Shown here piece after piece: positions 1 through 9,005 of a stretch of 64,000 nucleotides of DNA. Location of the stretch: the NCBI RefSeq assembly GCF_029433335.1, contig NZ_JAQTHX010000003.1:149082-213081 (forward strand). Reading direction: 5' to 3'. The translations under genes and the position numbers were made by a program. This DNA is from Bifidobacterium sp. ESL0745. GTDB taxonomy: Bacteria; Actinomycetota; Actinomycetes; Actinomycetales; Bifidobacteriaceae. The notes beneath the pieces were generated by a model. The model saw only the letters and a list, made by a program, of their open reading frames with translations. It ran no database searches and was not told the DNA's origin. Position 1 is the first letter of the stretch. Each line of letters begins with the position of its first letter.

Positions 1-285
1 GGCGTCTGCCAGGCCCCGACGTGGATCAACGGCAACCAGCTGATGCTGCACCTCGTGCCCCCGACCCGCTTCACCGAAGGCATGGCGTGGACCAGCGCCA
101 TGAACTCGATCGGCGGTTCCGCGGGTTCGGCCATCGCCGGCGTGTTCATCGATCGGATGGGTTCGCATGGCGGCTTCCTCGTCGTCACGGCACTCGCGCT
201 GACTTCGCTGGTGCTCTCCTTCACCGGCTTCAAGCAGATCAAGGGAAGCACCGAAACCCCGACACTCACCCAGGTCGAGGTGTGA
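1..285 (+). CDS. MFS transporter, C-terminal fragment
   Basis: The reading frame is open from base 1 and ends at TGA 283-285, so only the last 94 residues are present and the start lies outside the window. The segment holds a glycine/alanine-rich helix (around SIGGSAGSAIAGVFIDRMG) and a final hydrophobic helix followed by a short polar tail, the usual end of a 12-14 TM major facilitator efflux-type transporter. The family call rests on this helix pattern only; the substrate cannot be judged. It runs convergently toward the GtrA gene, with paired hairpin repeats between them. Confidence 0.6.
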   Translation, partial: GVCQAPTWINGNQLMLHLVPPTRFTEGMAWTSAMNSIGGSAGSAIAGVFIDRMGSHGGFLVVTALALTSLVLSFTGFKQIKGSTETPTLTQVEV

Positions 286-383
286 AATACTGCGTAAAGG
301 CATGAGACATGGGGTCGGAAGGCGCGAGACTCATCAATCCATGAGCTGCACGACACGTGTTTGCCGATACCCCATAGATCTCT

Positions 384-499
384 AAATGCGACTTTTCCAG
401 CACTCCACACACATTTGTGCTGGAAAAGTCCTAATTAATCGCGCTAAATGCGACTTTTCCGGCACCTATACCCTACTTAGTGCTGGAAAAGACGCATTT
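384..499. repeat. Two adjacent inverted-repeat hairpins sharing one 20-nt motif
   Basis: The motif AAATGCGACTTTTCCAGCAC (384-403) faces its inverted partner at 417-430. A near-identical copy (446-464, with G for A) faces another inverted copy at 481-499. Four copies of one motif therefore form two stem-loops between two convergent genes. This could be a tandem bidirectional terminator or a REP/BIME-like dispersed element. I see no further copy elsewhere in the window. Confidence 0.7.
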
Positions 500-542
500 T
501 GCTGTTATCACGAACTAATTATTCATATAATGCAAAAAGCTT

Positions 543-1130
543 TTACTGCCAGCCTTTAGGGGTATGGGCGATCGACCATTCACCGAGCTTTTGGGCGAAG
601 GTCTTGCGCTTAGCAGCCGAGTTTGTAGAAGCGGCTGCCGAAGTGGTCGCGCCAGAGGACACGCCAGATCCCGATTCGGCCTGTTGCTTGGTGCCGCCAT
701 TCTGCCCGGAACGGTCGTCGAGCAGCCATTTGCGGATGACGAAGTTCCAGATGGCGACCACCACGGTGGCGACGATCTTGCCGATATTGGTACGCAGGAC
801 GTACATCGCATGTTGCGCGACGGCCGCATTGGCCGCCATTCCCAGCGTGCTTCCCCAGATAATCAGATCGTTGATACCAAGCCCGACGACCGCAGCCGCC
901 AGGAAAATCGTGCCTTCCATCCAGCGTGCCATGTCGGCGCGGCGCTTGAACACATATTTCATGCTCGCCCAGTAATTGAACGCCAGAGAAACCAGGAACG
1001 AAATCGTGCTTGCCACCACGTTGTTCATATGGAAGGCGGCTACAAGAATGTTAAGCACACCAAAATCAATAACGGCAGCGATAACGCCGACAATACCGAA
1101 TTTCACGAGTTGTTCAATAAGCTTTTTCAC
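543..1130 (-). CDS. GtrA-family membrane protein
   Basis: 195 residues with four hydrophobic helices in the first ~150 residues, starting with the GtrA-like segment LVKFGIVGVIAAVIDFGVLN and including the FNYWASMKYVFK motif region. The C-terminal ~45 residues form a Ser/Ala/Gly-rich polar tail. GtrA proteins are thought to move polyprenyl-phosphate-linked sugars or otherwise support surface glycosylation, which fits the envelope polysaccharide genes a few kilobases away, though it is not in an operon with them. The start is GTG at 1130; no ATG is available in frame. Family call is good, exact role unknown. Confidence 0.8.
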   Translation of the reverse strand: MKKLIEQLVKFGIVGVIAAVIDFGVLNILVAAFHMNNVVASTISFLVSLAFNYWASMKYVFKRRADMARWMEGTIFLAAAVVGLGINDLIIWGSTLGMAANAAVAQHAMYVLRTNIGKIVATVVVAIWNFVIRKWLLDDRSGQNGGTKQQAESGSGVSSGATTSAAASTNSAAKRKTFAQKLGEWSIAHTPKGWQ

Positions 1131-1392
1131 AAGAAACCATTTAACTCCCAGCGTCTGCCAAATAGCTGCAAGAATGCGTAATTACCACTGATTCATCGCA
1201 TGGAATCGCACAAATAATGATATTGAATGCCAAATATCGTTATCACAAAGACAAGTGAACATAATTCCCCCAGCCTTCTCTGGGACGAAAGTTGCGACAT
1301 TCAAAATTCATCGAAAACTTTTAAACGGCACAACCGCACCTCGAAGCAAACGCCGGAAACCGGGAAAGCACCCATCAAGCGATATTCAAGGC

Positions 1393-2508
1393 CTAGGCCT
1401 CAAAGCGCACGCCGGAACCTGGCCGATGCACCGAAATCTCACAACCTGGCAGACGATTTCGTAATTCTTCAGCGACGTTTTCGGCGTCGCGGCCTTCGGT
1501 GAGCACTTTGACATTGGGGCCGGCATCCATCGTCGACCACGCACCCAAGCCTGCCTTGCGAATCGAAGCGACGGCATTGAGCGCGGCGACGGTCTGCGGA
1601 AGCCAGTAAAAAATAGGAGGGCGGGAAGCCATCATCGCCGCGTGCATACCCAACGCATTGGCCTCGGTGATTTCGCCCAGACGCCGTACGTCGCCCATAT
1701 GAATCGCCGCAAGGGCATCGTCCAGATCCTGCCTGCAGGAATCAATCCACGCATCATAAAGCGGCGAGGTCGTGATGGTGCGGCGCATGGCTCGACGGCT
1801 GGAAATTGGCTTCTTGTCCCCAGAAATCAGAATCACGACAATAGCCAGGTCCATATTGTCGGAATCCACCGGCTCCGCGTAGGAACTCTCGTCGTTGTGC
1901 CCCGCGTTCCATTTCACCAACCCGCCGAAAACCGAACGGCAGGCCGAGCCTGAACCTCGCCGCGCCAAACGAGACAAATCGCGCGGGCTCAAATCAAGTC
2001 CTGCAGCTTTGGAAGCCGCAGCCGCAAGTGCCGCAAACGCAGACGCCGAACTCGCCAATCCCGCGCCAAACGGCACCGTATTGGTCGATACCACGCGCGC
2101 AGGCAGGGTGATTTCAGCCTTTGCGCGGACGATATCAAGGAATTTAGAGACACGAGTCAATGCCGAACCTTGTTGCTGCTTCCCGTCAATCGTCAGGGAA
2201 TCGGCAGTCAGCGGCGTATTCGGCTCGCTAAATTCGACCATAGTACGGGTGGAAAGACCGTCAAGTGTCAGCGAAAGGCTTGAGGCACGGGGAATAATCA
2301 GGCGTTCGTCCACTTTGCCCCAATACTTAATCAGTGCGATATTGGCGTTGGCGACAGCAGTGGCGGAATGTGCGTCAGATTTCTTGCCGCCGTTGACCAT
2401 GGATGGCGACGACGAAACGGCATCCGCAATATGTGCCGGCGAGGTAATATCACCACACGAGCGCCCCGACTCCTGCGTTCTCGCCATATCTTCTGTACTG
2501 ACCTTCAC
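1393..2508 (-). CDS. mvaD: Diphosphomevalonate decarboxylase
   Basis: This GHMP-kinase-fold enzyme makes isopentenyl diphosphate from mevalonate diphosphate, with ATP use and CO2 loss. Visible family marks are ANANIALIKYWGK near the N-terminus, the phosphate-binding stretch RRGSGSACRSVFGG, and MDAGPNVK near the C-terminus, whose Asp is the catalytic acid of the family. The called start is a GTG at 2508. ATG at 2487 (residue 8) or at 2400 (residue 37, just before the conserved region) are plausible true starts, since the first ~45 residues look non-conserved. It lies downstream of mevalonate kinase on the same strand with a 314-bp gap; no phosphomevalonate kinase follows. Confidence 0.93.
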   Translation of the reverse strand: MKVSTEDMARTQESGRSCGDITSPAHIADAVSSSPSMVNGGKKSDAHSATAVANANIALIKYWGKVDERLIIPRASSLSLTLDGLSTRTMVEFSEPNTPLTADSLTIDGKQQQGSALTRVSKFLDIVRAKAEITLPARVVSTNTVPFGAGLASSASAFAALAAAASKAAGLDLSPRDLSRLARRGSGSACRSVFGGLVKWNAGHNDESSYAEPVDSDNMDLAIVVILISGDKKPISSRRAMRRTITTSPLYDAWIDSCRQDLDDALAAIHMGDVRRLGEITEANALGMHAAMMASRPPIFYWLPQTVAALNAVASIRKAGLGAWSTMDAGPNVKVLTEGRDAENVAEELRNRLPGCEISVHRPGSGVRFEA

Positions 2509-2790
2509 AGTTCCATGAGTCTAACGCTTCGGCGTCCACACAGATACGCAAAACCGAGACTATCCACCAAACCCGCAGAATCCACGATATTTCGTATACG
2601 GATCCGTCACAGTCGTGCGAACTTCCCAGCATCCTGTGGGTTTTCTGCAATTTTTGACATCATAATCAAAGATAATTATCGGATTCAATCAGAAACGAAT
2701 GCTAAAAGTGTACGAGCCATCGGACACGAACGCCATCCATCGAAGTCCCGACCTACGGCAACCCCAATGAGCATCGGTCAGAATGATGAG

Positions 2791-2827
2791 AGTATTACGA
2801 TGAAAGTATTACGATGAGAGTATTACG
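2791..2827. repeat. Short tandem repeat, 14-nt period
   Basis: AGTATTACGATGA occurs at 2791-2803 and 2805-2817, and its first nine bases recur at 2819-2827, giving three copies with a 14-nt period. The third copy overlaps the TAA stop of the mevalonate kinase gene. The rest of the 314-bp gap (2509-2822) holds no gene that I can support. It presumably contains an mvaD promoter or transcribed spacer. Confidence 0.7.
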
Positions 2828-3956
2828 CAACGACGAACGATCCGTCAGAAACAACATGGTGAGCGGCAACGGCGCCTTCGTTGTCAAAACCACGGTTGGC
2901 ATCGGCAGCAAACGAATGAATCCAGACCTCGCGGGCACCCTCACGCAATAACGCGCGTTTGACATTTTTCGCCGTTTCGGCATCGCCAGCCAACGCGATC
3001 AGGCATCCGCCCAAACCACCGCCGGTCATTTTCGCGCCGCTGGCACCTGCCACGCGTGCCGCCTCGACCAAATGATTGACCAGGGGGTGGCTGACGTTGA
3101 GCTCGTTCAGCAATCCATGCGCCCGATTCATCCGCTTGCCTAGCATGGCAACGGTGCCGAATTCAAGATCGGTTTCGGAAGCACGCGCCAGTTCGCCAAG
3201 CTCGTCCATAATGGATTTGACGCGCATATGATCCTGCTCGTCCTCTTTGTGGACGTTGCCCACGGCCTCACGTGTGCTGCCGGCGATGCCGGAATCCGCG
3301 ATGACCAAGTATGCCGGCATATCAACGCTCATGTGCTGCATCTCGCCGGATTCGAACGCCACCAAATCACGCGAGCACGTCGTCACCGCGTCGAGGCCCG
3401 ACGGATTGCCGTGCGTAATGACTTCGGCCTCATTGGTGAGACGCAGAATCTCCTGCTCGCTGGTTTTGACATCGCAGGCATCAAGAATCGCGCGAATCAC
3501 GGCACCAGCACTGGCCGCCGACGAACCCATGCCGCGACCGGCCGGGAACGAACTATCCGTGACCACGTCGAACGCGAGGCCGGGGCATCCGGCGAATTGC
3601 GTGGCGACCTTGACCGCACGCTCCAACCCGCCAAAACGGCTTCCCGCCTCGGAAAGCGAGCCTTCATAATTCAACGCCTTAAGCGTTCCGCAAGGCGATT
3701 GTGAGGAATCCATGGAATGACGAAAATCACTGATAACCGTACGCGAAGGCTGCGGACCTACAGCATGACGACTTGCCTTTTCCGAAGTGTCATAAATAGT
3801 CCCGACGTCATTTTGGGCCTGTCCGACCGGCGTGACCCAGGCCCGCATCTTCAGGGAAAGCAGCGGGGCGGCGAGTGCAGGGTACCCATAAACCACGGAA
3901 TGTTCACCCATGAGAATGACCTTCGCCCAGGTCTCGCCATACCCCATGTGCACCAT
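2823..3956 (-). CDS. mvk: Mevalonate kinase
   Basis: A GHMP kinase of 377 residues that phosphorylates mevalonate, the first ATP-dependent step of the lower mevalonate pathway. The N-terminus has GETWAKVILMGEHSVVYGYP (family GEHxVVYG). The ATP-binding loop FPAGRGMGSSAASAGAV is intact, and the C-terminal motif GAKMTGGGLGGCLIAL is present. An upstream GGAAGGTGAAGG ribosome site supports the ATG at 3956. An insert around residues 55-95 (Ser/Gly-rich) lengthens it relative to the roughly 300-330 residues usual for bacterial enzymes. mvaD follows on the same strand. Confidence 0.92.
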   Translation of the reverse strand: MVHMGYGETWAKVILMGEHSVVYGYPALAAPLLSLKMRAWVTPVGQAQNDVGTIYDTSEKASRHAVGPQPSRTVISDFRHSMDSSQSPCGTLKALNYEGSLSEAGSRFGGLERAVKVATQFAGCPGLAFDVVTDSSFPAGRGMGSSAASAGAVIRAILDACDVKTSEQEILRLTNEAEVITHGNPSGLDAVTTCSRDLVAFESGEMQHMSVDMPAYLVIADSGIAGSTREAVGNVHKEDEQDHMRVKSIMDELGELARASETDLEFGTVAMLGKRMNRAHGLLNELNVSHPLVNHLVEAARVAGASGAKMTGGGLGGCLIALAGDAETAKNVKRALLREGAREVWIHSFAADANRGFDNEGAVAAHHVVSDGSFVVA

Positions 3957-4495
3957 TTAGCGCCTTCACCTTCCGCACGCATACAGCAAAGAGGGTTCCG
4001 ACGCGCTTTCCGGCACGTTTCCATAGGTCTGTCTTCGCTGCGTTGCATATCCACTAACGCATCAACAATGCCCAAACCGGCGATAAACCCCGCACATTTT
4101 TGTTCGCGCATATTGCTTGGCGCAACCAAACCGTCGCGCTGCAATCGCCAACTGTTATGGCCGATATCGTCGAAATTCGGGCATCAACTTGTCTACTAGT
4201 TCCTGAGTCTAGAAATCCATTTGTGAATCCTGCGCGAACGCAAGTAAAGATACTGCGAAGACCGATGAGGAATTACGAAGATAACAACACCGAACATTCG
4301 GCTGAAATTCTGCGTTACAGCTGGAAACGCATGATAAAGCGCAACGCAGTGTACACTACAGACGCTAACATGCACCGGCACACACAGCGTGCGCTGACGC
4401 ACACAATGCAAAACTAAACCGGAACACACCCGTGTACCAATCAACAAGACAATCAGCCAATAAGACGGCAAACGAATCGGCATTCGGACTATTTT
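3957..4495. other. 539-bp intergenic region, no gene supported
   Basis: The stretch lies between the start of mevalonate kinase and the 3' end of the first galactofuranosyltransferase-like gene. Open frames here either overlap mvk in another frame or have no recognisable content. No clear terminator was seen for the glycosyltransferase gene. It presumably carries the mvk promoter. Confidence 0.5.
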
Positions 4496-6553
4496 CTAAT
4501 CCTGCTTCTGCAAGGATGCCAATATCGCGCGCCACGAATCGGGGCTTGACAGATCAGCAGAACGATAGGAGTCGGCAAGTTCATCCCAGTGACGTACCAG
4601 CGACGTGGCAATCCGGTAGCATTCACGCAGATTGCGCCGGTAGAGCTTGCTGTCGCGTTTCAGCCACGCCGCGCCATTGCCGTCGGAAGTGGTGACCAAC
4701 GCCGAGCTCACCCCGTCAAACGACGGCCAGAGCGCGTCCTTGGACTTCATCTCCAGCTGCGGAACAGCATCGTGAGACCCGTCCTGCCGCGAGAACACCG
4801 CCTTCACAACCTCTTTCGCGGCACGTTTGGCCAGCTCGCCGCTCGAAAGCGCAGGCCGCCGGTTCTCGAACATCGCCGCTGGCGCCGGGAAAGATTCGAC
4901 GTCATCACTTACCTCGCTGTCGGCAAATCCTTCACGGGCCGCACGCACTTCGGGGAGCTTGGTCGAAAGCGTGTCGACGAGATGAGCAGGTCCCCGCATC
5001 ACGTCGCGCAAAGCCATATGATGCAGTTTCATGCCCGAATACATCAGTTTGACCCCGAGGTGAGCATCCTCGTACATCATGCGGAACACGTAGCTTTTAC
5101 CGGCGTTCGGGAAGTGGAGCAGCGTGCAAATCCAGCGGTTGCGCTGGGCGTAGTATTCCTCCCACGTACGCGAAATGTCCTTGTCGTGCCAGCCTTGATG
5201 CCAAACAGCGACCCCCGGAAGCCCAACTGTCGGGTAGCCGTGTTCGCGAGCGCGCAAACCGTATTCCACGTCGTCGTATTTGATGAACAGCGGCAGCGAC
5301 AGGCCGATCTCACGGATGACCGAGTTGGGGATCAAGCACATCCACCATCCGCTGTAATCGCAATCGAACCGGGCATGCAGTTCCGGCGAATCGCGCAGCG
5401 GCGAGACGGCAAAATCGTGGTTATAACTGGCTCCGGCAGGCGGGCATGGTTTCAGCGTGCCGCGGTCGAAACGCTCGCCTTGCACGTGCAGCATCGTCCG
5501 GTCGTCGAGATGGAACATGCCGCCGCCCACCAAAACGGGACGTTTGGCGTAATCCTCGAACTGGATGGAACGCAGCAACGATTCCGGCTCCATGATGGCA
5601 TCGTCGTCCAGCAAAATCGTGTAGGCGCTTCTGCCCGCATCGATCGACTCGAGCATGCCGCGCGAGAACCCGCCGGACCCGCCGATATTGCCTTGTTGAA
5701 TATAGGTGAGCTGGCCGCCCAAATCCTTTGAAATCTCGTCAAACCCATCGTGATCACAGACCTTGTCGTTGCCCTGGTCGACGCAATAAACGGTGTCGAG
5801 CCGCTTGCGCAGCCCGGTTTCACCCGCGATGGCCTTGAGCTGACGCAGGCAATATGGAGTGCGGTTGTAAGTGGTGATGGCTATGGAACAAGTGGGAAGA
5901 CGGTCTGAGCCATCGGCAAAATCGCCAGCCGGAACCTGCCATCCGGCGTCGCGAATGGACAAGCCTGCCATAGCGCCATCGGCAGCGTTCTTTTTCGATG
6001 TGCAGGAGGCATCGAACCAGAAATACCCGCCATCCAACAGGCCGGAAAGCGGAATTTCGACGGCTATCTGCGTCCAGCCGTCGCTACAAACCTCAAGCGT
6101 CTTTACCATCGAAAACAGACCGCGCGCCGTGGATTTGAACACGCTGATTTCGCCTTCGCCGCGCACTTGCATTACAATTCGGACGCAACGCACATTCGTC
6201 CAGCGCTGCCAATACGACGCAGGAAAAGCATTGAAATACGTGCAGAAAGAAATATGCGCCCCAGGCTCAAGACTGGCGGAACGACGCGAAAGCACAGTGA
6301 AATCCGAAAGTTCGTCACCGGCAGCGCCGGCATCCGCAGTCGCTTCGCGCATGGTTTCATCGAAGCCGATTGCGTTTAACGCGTCGACATCGGCACGTTT
6401 GAGCTGGGAGACGCCGTCAAACACCGATTCGGGAACATGGGGCCTCGTCCAACGAACCGCATACAGCGGCATGACGGACTCCTGATCGTCGACCGGGAAC
6501 ACCACACGGTTCACCGTTTCCCATTGCTTGTGCGCGGAACTTTCTTGACCCAT
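4496..6553 (-). CDS. Galactofuranosyltransferase-like GT2 enzyme (GlfT2 type), copy A
   Basis: About 685 residues from the chosen ATG at 6553; the frame extends to 6652, but alignment with copy B (WETVNRxVxP near residue 11) supports the shorter start. An N-terminal beta-sandwich-like domain (about 1-215) includes YFNAFPASYWQRWTNV. The GT-A domain begins at CSIAITTYNR (about 222) and has the metal-binding LLDDDA (DDD at 316-318) and a downstream WHQGWHDKD, the expected base/acceptor region of GlfT2-like processive enzymes. The family transfers galactofuranose from UDP-Galf to a lipid-linked galactan. It is divergent from copy B across a 121-bp intergenic region. The Galf donor is inferred from family. 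Confidence 0.85.
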   Translation of the reverse strand: MGQESSAHKQWETVNRVVFPVDDQESVMPLYAVRWTRPHVPESVFDGVSQLKRADVDALNAIGFDETMREATADAGAAGDELSDFTVLSRRSASLEPGAHISFCTYFNAFPASYWQRWTNVRCVRIVMQVRGEGEISVFKSTARGLFSMVKTLEVCSDGWTQIAVEIPLSGLLDGGYFWFDASCTSKKNAADGAMAGLSIRDAGWQVPAGDFADGSDRLPTCSIAITTYNRTPYCLRQLKAIAGETGLRKRLDTVYCVDQGNDKVCDHDGFDEISKDLGGQLTYIQQGNIGGSGGFSRGMLESIDAGRSAYTILLDDDAIMEPESLLRSIQFEDYAKRPVLVGGGMFHLDDRTMLHVQGERFDRGTLKPCPPAGASYNHDFAVSPLRDSPELHARFDCDYSGWWMCLIPNSVIREIGLSLPLFIKYDDVEYGLRAREHGYPTVGLPGVAVWHQGWHDKDISRTWEEYYAQRNRWICTLLHFPNAGKSYVFRMMYEDAHLGVKLMYSGMKLHHMALRDVMRGPAHLVDTLSTKLPEVRAAREGFADSEVSDDVESFPAPAAMFENRRPALSSGELAKRAAKEVVKAVFSRQDGSHDAVPQLEMKSKDALWPSFDGVSSALVTTSDGNGAAWLKRDSKLYRRNLRECYRIATSLVRHWDELADSYRSADLSSPDSWRAILASLQKQD

Positions 6554-6661
6554 AGTTCTTAAGTATAACGACGCCAAATCAACAGAGTGCGTAATTCCAG
6601 CGAAACCACACAAGTCGCGCAAGAGCGCCGACGACGCCAGCCCGCTGAACATACATCACTC

Positions 6662-6667
6662 TATAAT
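6662..6667 (+). promoter_or_regulatory. -10 box of a leaderless promoter
   Basis: A perfect TATAAT sits 7 nt upstream of the ATG at 6675, so transcription would start at or next to the initiation codon. No -35 hexamer is evident 17 nt upstream and there is no Shine-Dalgarno. This decides the start of copy B as ATG 6675 rather than the GTG at 6669. Confidence 0.7.
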
Positions 6668-6674
6668 CGTGGCT

Positions 6675-8714
6675 ATGCAACAGAATCCGAACTCATCTGA
6701 AGACTGGGAAACGGTCAACCGAATCGTCTACCCCATCACCGACCAAGATGTCACCTTGCCTCTGTATGCCATCGAATGGACGCGTCCCCACATCACCGAC
6801 ACCGTCATCGATCCACGCCTCAAAATGCAAAGCCTGCCGTTCGGGCAGATGAACAAGGATTCGTTCGAGCATCTCATCGACGAAAGCGTTCACCGGCATT
6901 CCGATGAATCCGGAAAAGACCCGTTCAAGGTCGACAACCGCGATCAGATCACCGTTTCCCCCAAAGGCCATATCTCACTGTGCACGTTCTTCAACGCGTT
7001 TCCGGCCTCATATTGGAAGCGTTGGACCAACGTGAGCCAAGTTCGCCTTAGCGCCAAGGTGCAAGGCAAAGGCACCATTACGGTTTTCAAATCAACGGGT
7101 CGCGGCCTTTTCTCGCCGGTTTCGACCATTTCCGTGGACACGACCAGCGGTGATGAAGGTAGCCAGGAAATCGAAACCATAATCCCGATGACCGGCCTCA
7201 TCGACGGAGGTTATTTCTGGTTCGATGCCGAAGCGAGTGAGGTGCAAGAGCTCACCATCGCAGACGCCGGCTGGGCGGTGCCCGCAAAGGAAAGAGTTGC
7301 GAAACCGAATTCCACGCTTTCCATCGCCATCACCACCTACAATCGCCCGATATACTGCCTCAACCAACTGAAAACCATCGCCAAAGACCAACGACTCAGG
7401 AACCGGCTCGATACCATCTACTGCATCGACCAAGGCGACCAATTGGTGCGGGAACAGGCTGAATTCCCGGCAGTATCGTCGCAACTTGGCCCACAACTCA
7501 CCTATCTGCGCCAGAACAACATGGGCGGTTCCGCCGGCTTCTCGCGAGGCATGTATGAGACCATCAAGGCGGGCAAAAGCGCCTACACCCTGCTGCTCGA
7601 CGACGATGCCATCACCGAACCCGAATCACTGCTCCGCGCCCTGCAATTCGCGGACTACGCCGCGAAGCCCACGATCGTCGGCGGCGGCATGCTCCACCTC
7701 GACAACCGCACCGTCCTCTACACCCAGGGGGAACGTTGGGACTATACCCGCATGTGGATGAAGCCCAGCCAAGGACTCAAGTACAACCACGATTTCGCGC
7801 GCTTCCCGCTGCGCGACTCCCCTGAGCGCCACCAGCGCGTCGACATCGATTTCAACGGGTGGTGGATGTGCCTCATCCCCGTGAAAATCATGAAGGAAAT
7901 CGGCCTTTCCCTGCCGTTCTTCATCAAGTTCGACGACGCGGAATACGCCTTGCGCGCCCGTGAACACGGCTACCCCACGGTCAGTCTGCCGGGGGTCGCC
8001 GTCTGGCATCAAGCCTGGCACGACAAGGACCCTGCGCGAACCTGGGAAGAGTATTTCTCGCAACGCAACCGCTGGATTCTGGGGCTGCTGCATTGCCCGA
8101 AACCGAATTCGCGCTTCGCTTACGAAATCCTTTACGGCGACGCGGAACTGGGAATGAAATTCATCTATTCGGCGCTCAAGCTGCGGCAGATGGGCCTTAA
8201 CGACATCCTCAAAGGCCCGCAATACATTGTGGAATCGATGCCCAATAAAATCGCCGAAGTCCGCGCCGCCCGAAAAGGATTCAACGACACCGCCCTGTCG
8301 ACGTCGGCGGCCGATTTCCCCGAACCCAAACGCGAATTCGTCGGATTCAGCCGCACCGTCGACCGGCGTCAGGACCGCAAGGCCGGCGCAAAGGCGCTGC
8401 TGCACGCACTGACGACCAAAGACAACGGGCTGAAAGACAAGCGCCCGGATATCGCGGTGCCGAGCGACCAGAACATCTGGGAATCGTTCGTCGGAGTCAA
8501 CTCCGCCCTGGTCACCTCCCCCGACGGCAACTCTCTAGCCTGGTGCAGAAGGGACAGCAAACTGTTCCGGAAGCAAATGAAACGCGGCGTACGGCTGGTG
8601 CGCACGCTGATGAAAAACTGGGAAAAGCTTTCGCAACGGTATCGCGCCTACGACATGGCAAGCCTCAAGGTCTGGAGCAAGGTATTTGCCGAAAATTCCA
8701 TCAACGAAGAGTAG
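6675..8714 (+). CDS. Galactofuranosyltransferase-like GT2 enzyme (GlfT2 type), copy B
   Basis: 679 residues, a paralogue of copy A along its whole length. It has an N-terminal beta-rich domain with FFNAFPASYWKRWTNV, a GT-A domain from LSIAITTYNRP (about residue 215), NMGGSAGFSRGM in the donor region, LLLDDDA (DDD 309-311), and WHQAWHDKD further on. The C-terminal ~170 residues are helical and charged, ending ENSINEE. The gene is probably translated from a leaderless mRNA. Its head-to-head arrangement with copy A suggests duplication and inversion, giving two enzymes that may add alternating linkages or distinct acceptor steps. Donor UDP-galactofuranose is inferred from family. Confidence 0.86.
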   Translation: MQQNPNSSEDWETVNRIVYPITDQDVTLPLYAIEWTRPHITDTVIDPRLKMQSLPFGQMNKDSFEHLIDESVHRHSDESGKDPFKVDNRDQITVSPKGHISLCTFFNAFPASYWKRWTNVSQVRLSAKVQGKGTITVFKSTGRGLFSPVSTISVDTTSGDEGSQEIETIIPMTGLIDGGYFWFDAEASEVQELTIADAGWAVPAKERVAKPNSTLSIAITTYNRPIYCLNQLKTIAKDQRLRNRLDTIYCIDQGDQLVREQAEFPAVSSQLGPQLTYLRQNNMGGSAGFSRGMYETIKAGKSAYTLLLDDDAITEPESLLRALQFADYAAKPTIVGGGMLHLDNRTVLYTQGERWDYTRMWMKPSQGLKYNHDFARFPLRDSPERHQRVDIDFNGWWMCLIPVKIMKEIGLSLPFFIKFDDAEYALRAREHGYPTVSLPGVAVWHQAWHDKDPARTWEEYFSQRNRWILGLLHCPKPNSRFAYEILYGDAELGMKFIYSALKLRQMGLNDILKGPQYIVESMPNKIAEVRAARKGFNDTALSTSAADFPEPKREFVGFSRTVDRRQDRKAGAKALLHALTTKDNGLKDKRPDIAVPSDQNIWESFVGVNSALVTSPDGNSLAWCRRDSKLFRKQMKRGVRLVRTLMKNWEKLSQRYRAYDMASLKVWSKVFAENSINEE

Positions 8715-9005
8715 CGCTAGCTAATAACGATATTTTCTACTACTTTTCAATATGGGTCCATTGGTCGTGAAGGAAAGCCCGGGTATCAACCTCTCTCACA
8801 GCTTTGAAATCTGAATGGGCGAACGGCACCATATAAATTGGCCTTGTGCTTGTCAAAACCAAAACGAGCGCGAGGCCAATCGTTATTAAAAACCTTTTCT
8901 GAAACCACCAGCGGATAGCAGGCGGCGGGTAACAGTCAGTAGGAACCGATCAGCAGAAACCGGCCGATCCGAAACGATGCCGTTGCCTGGCTTGCAGCCG
9001 ATACC

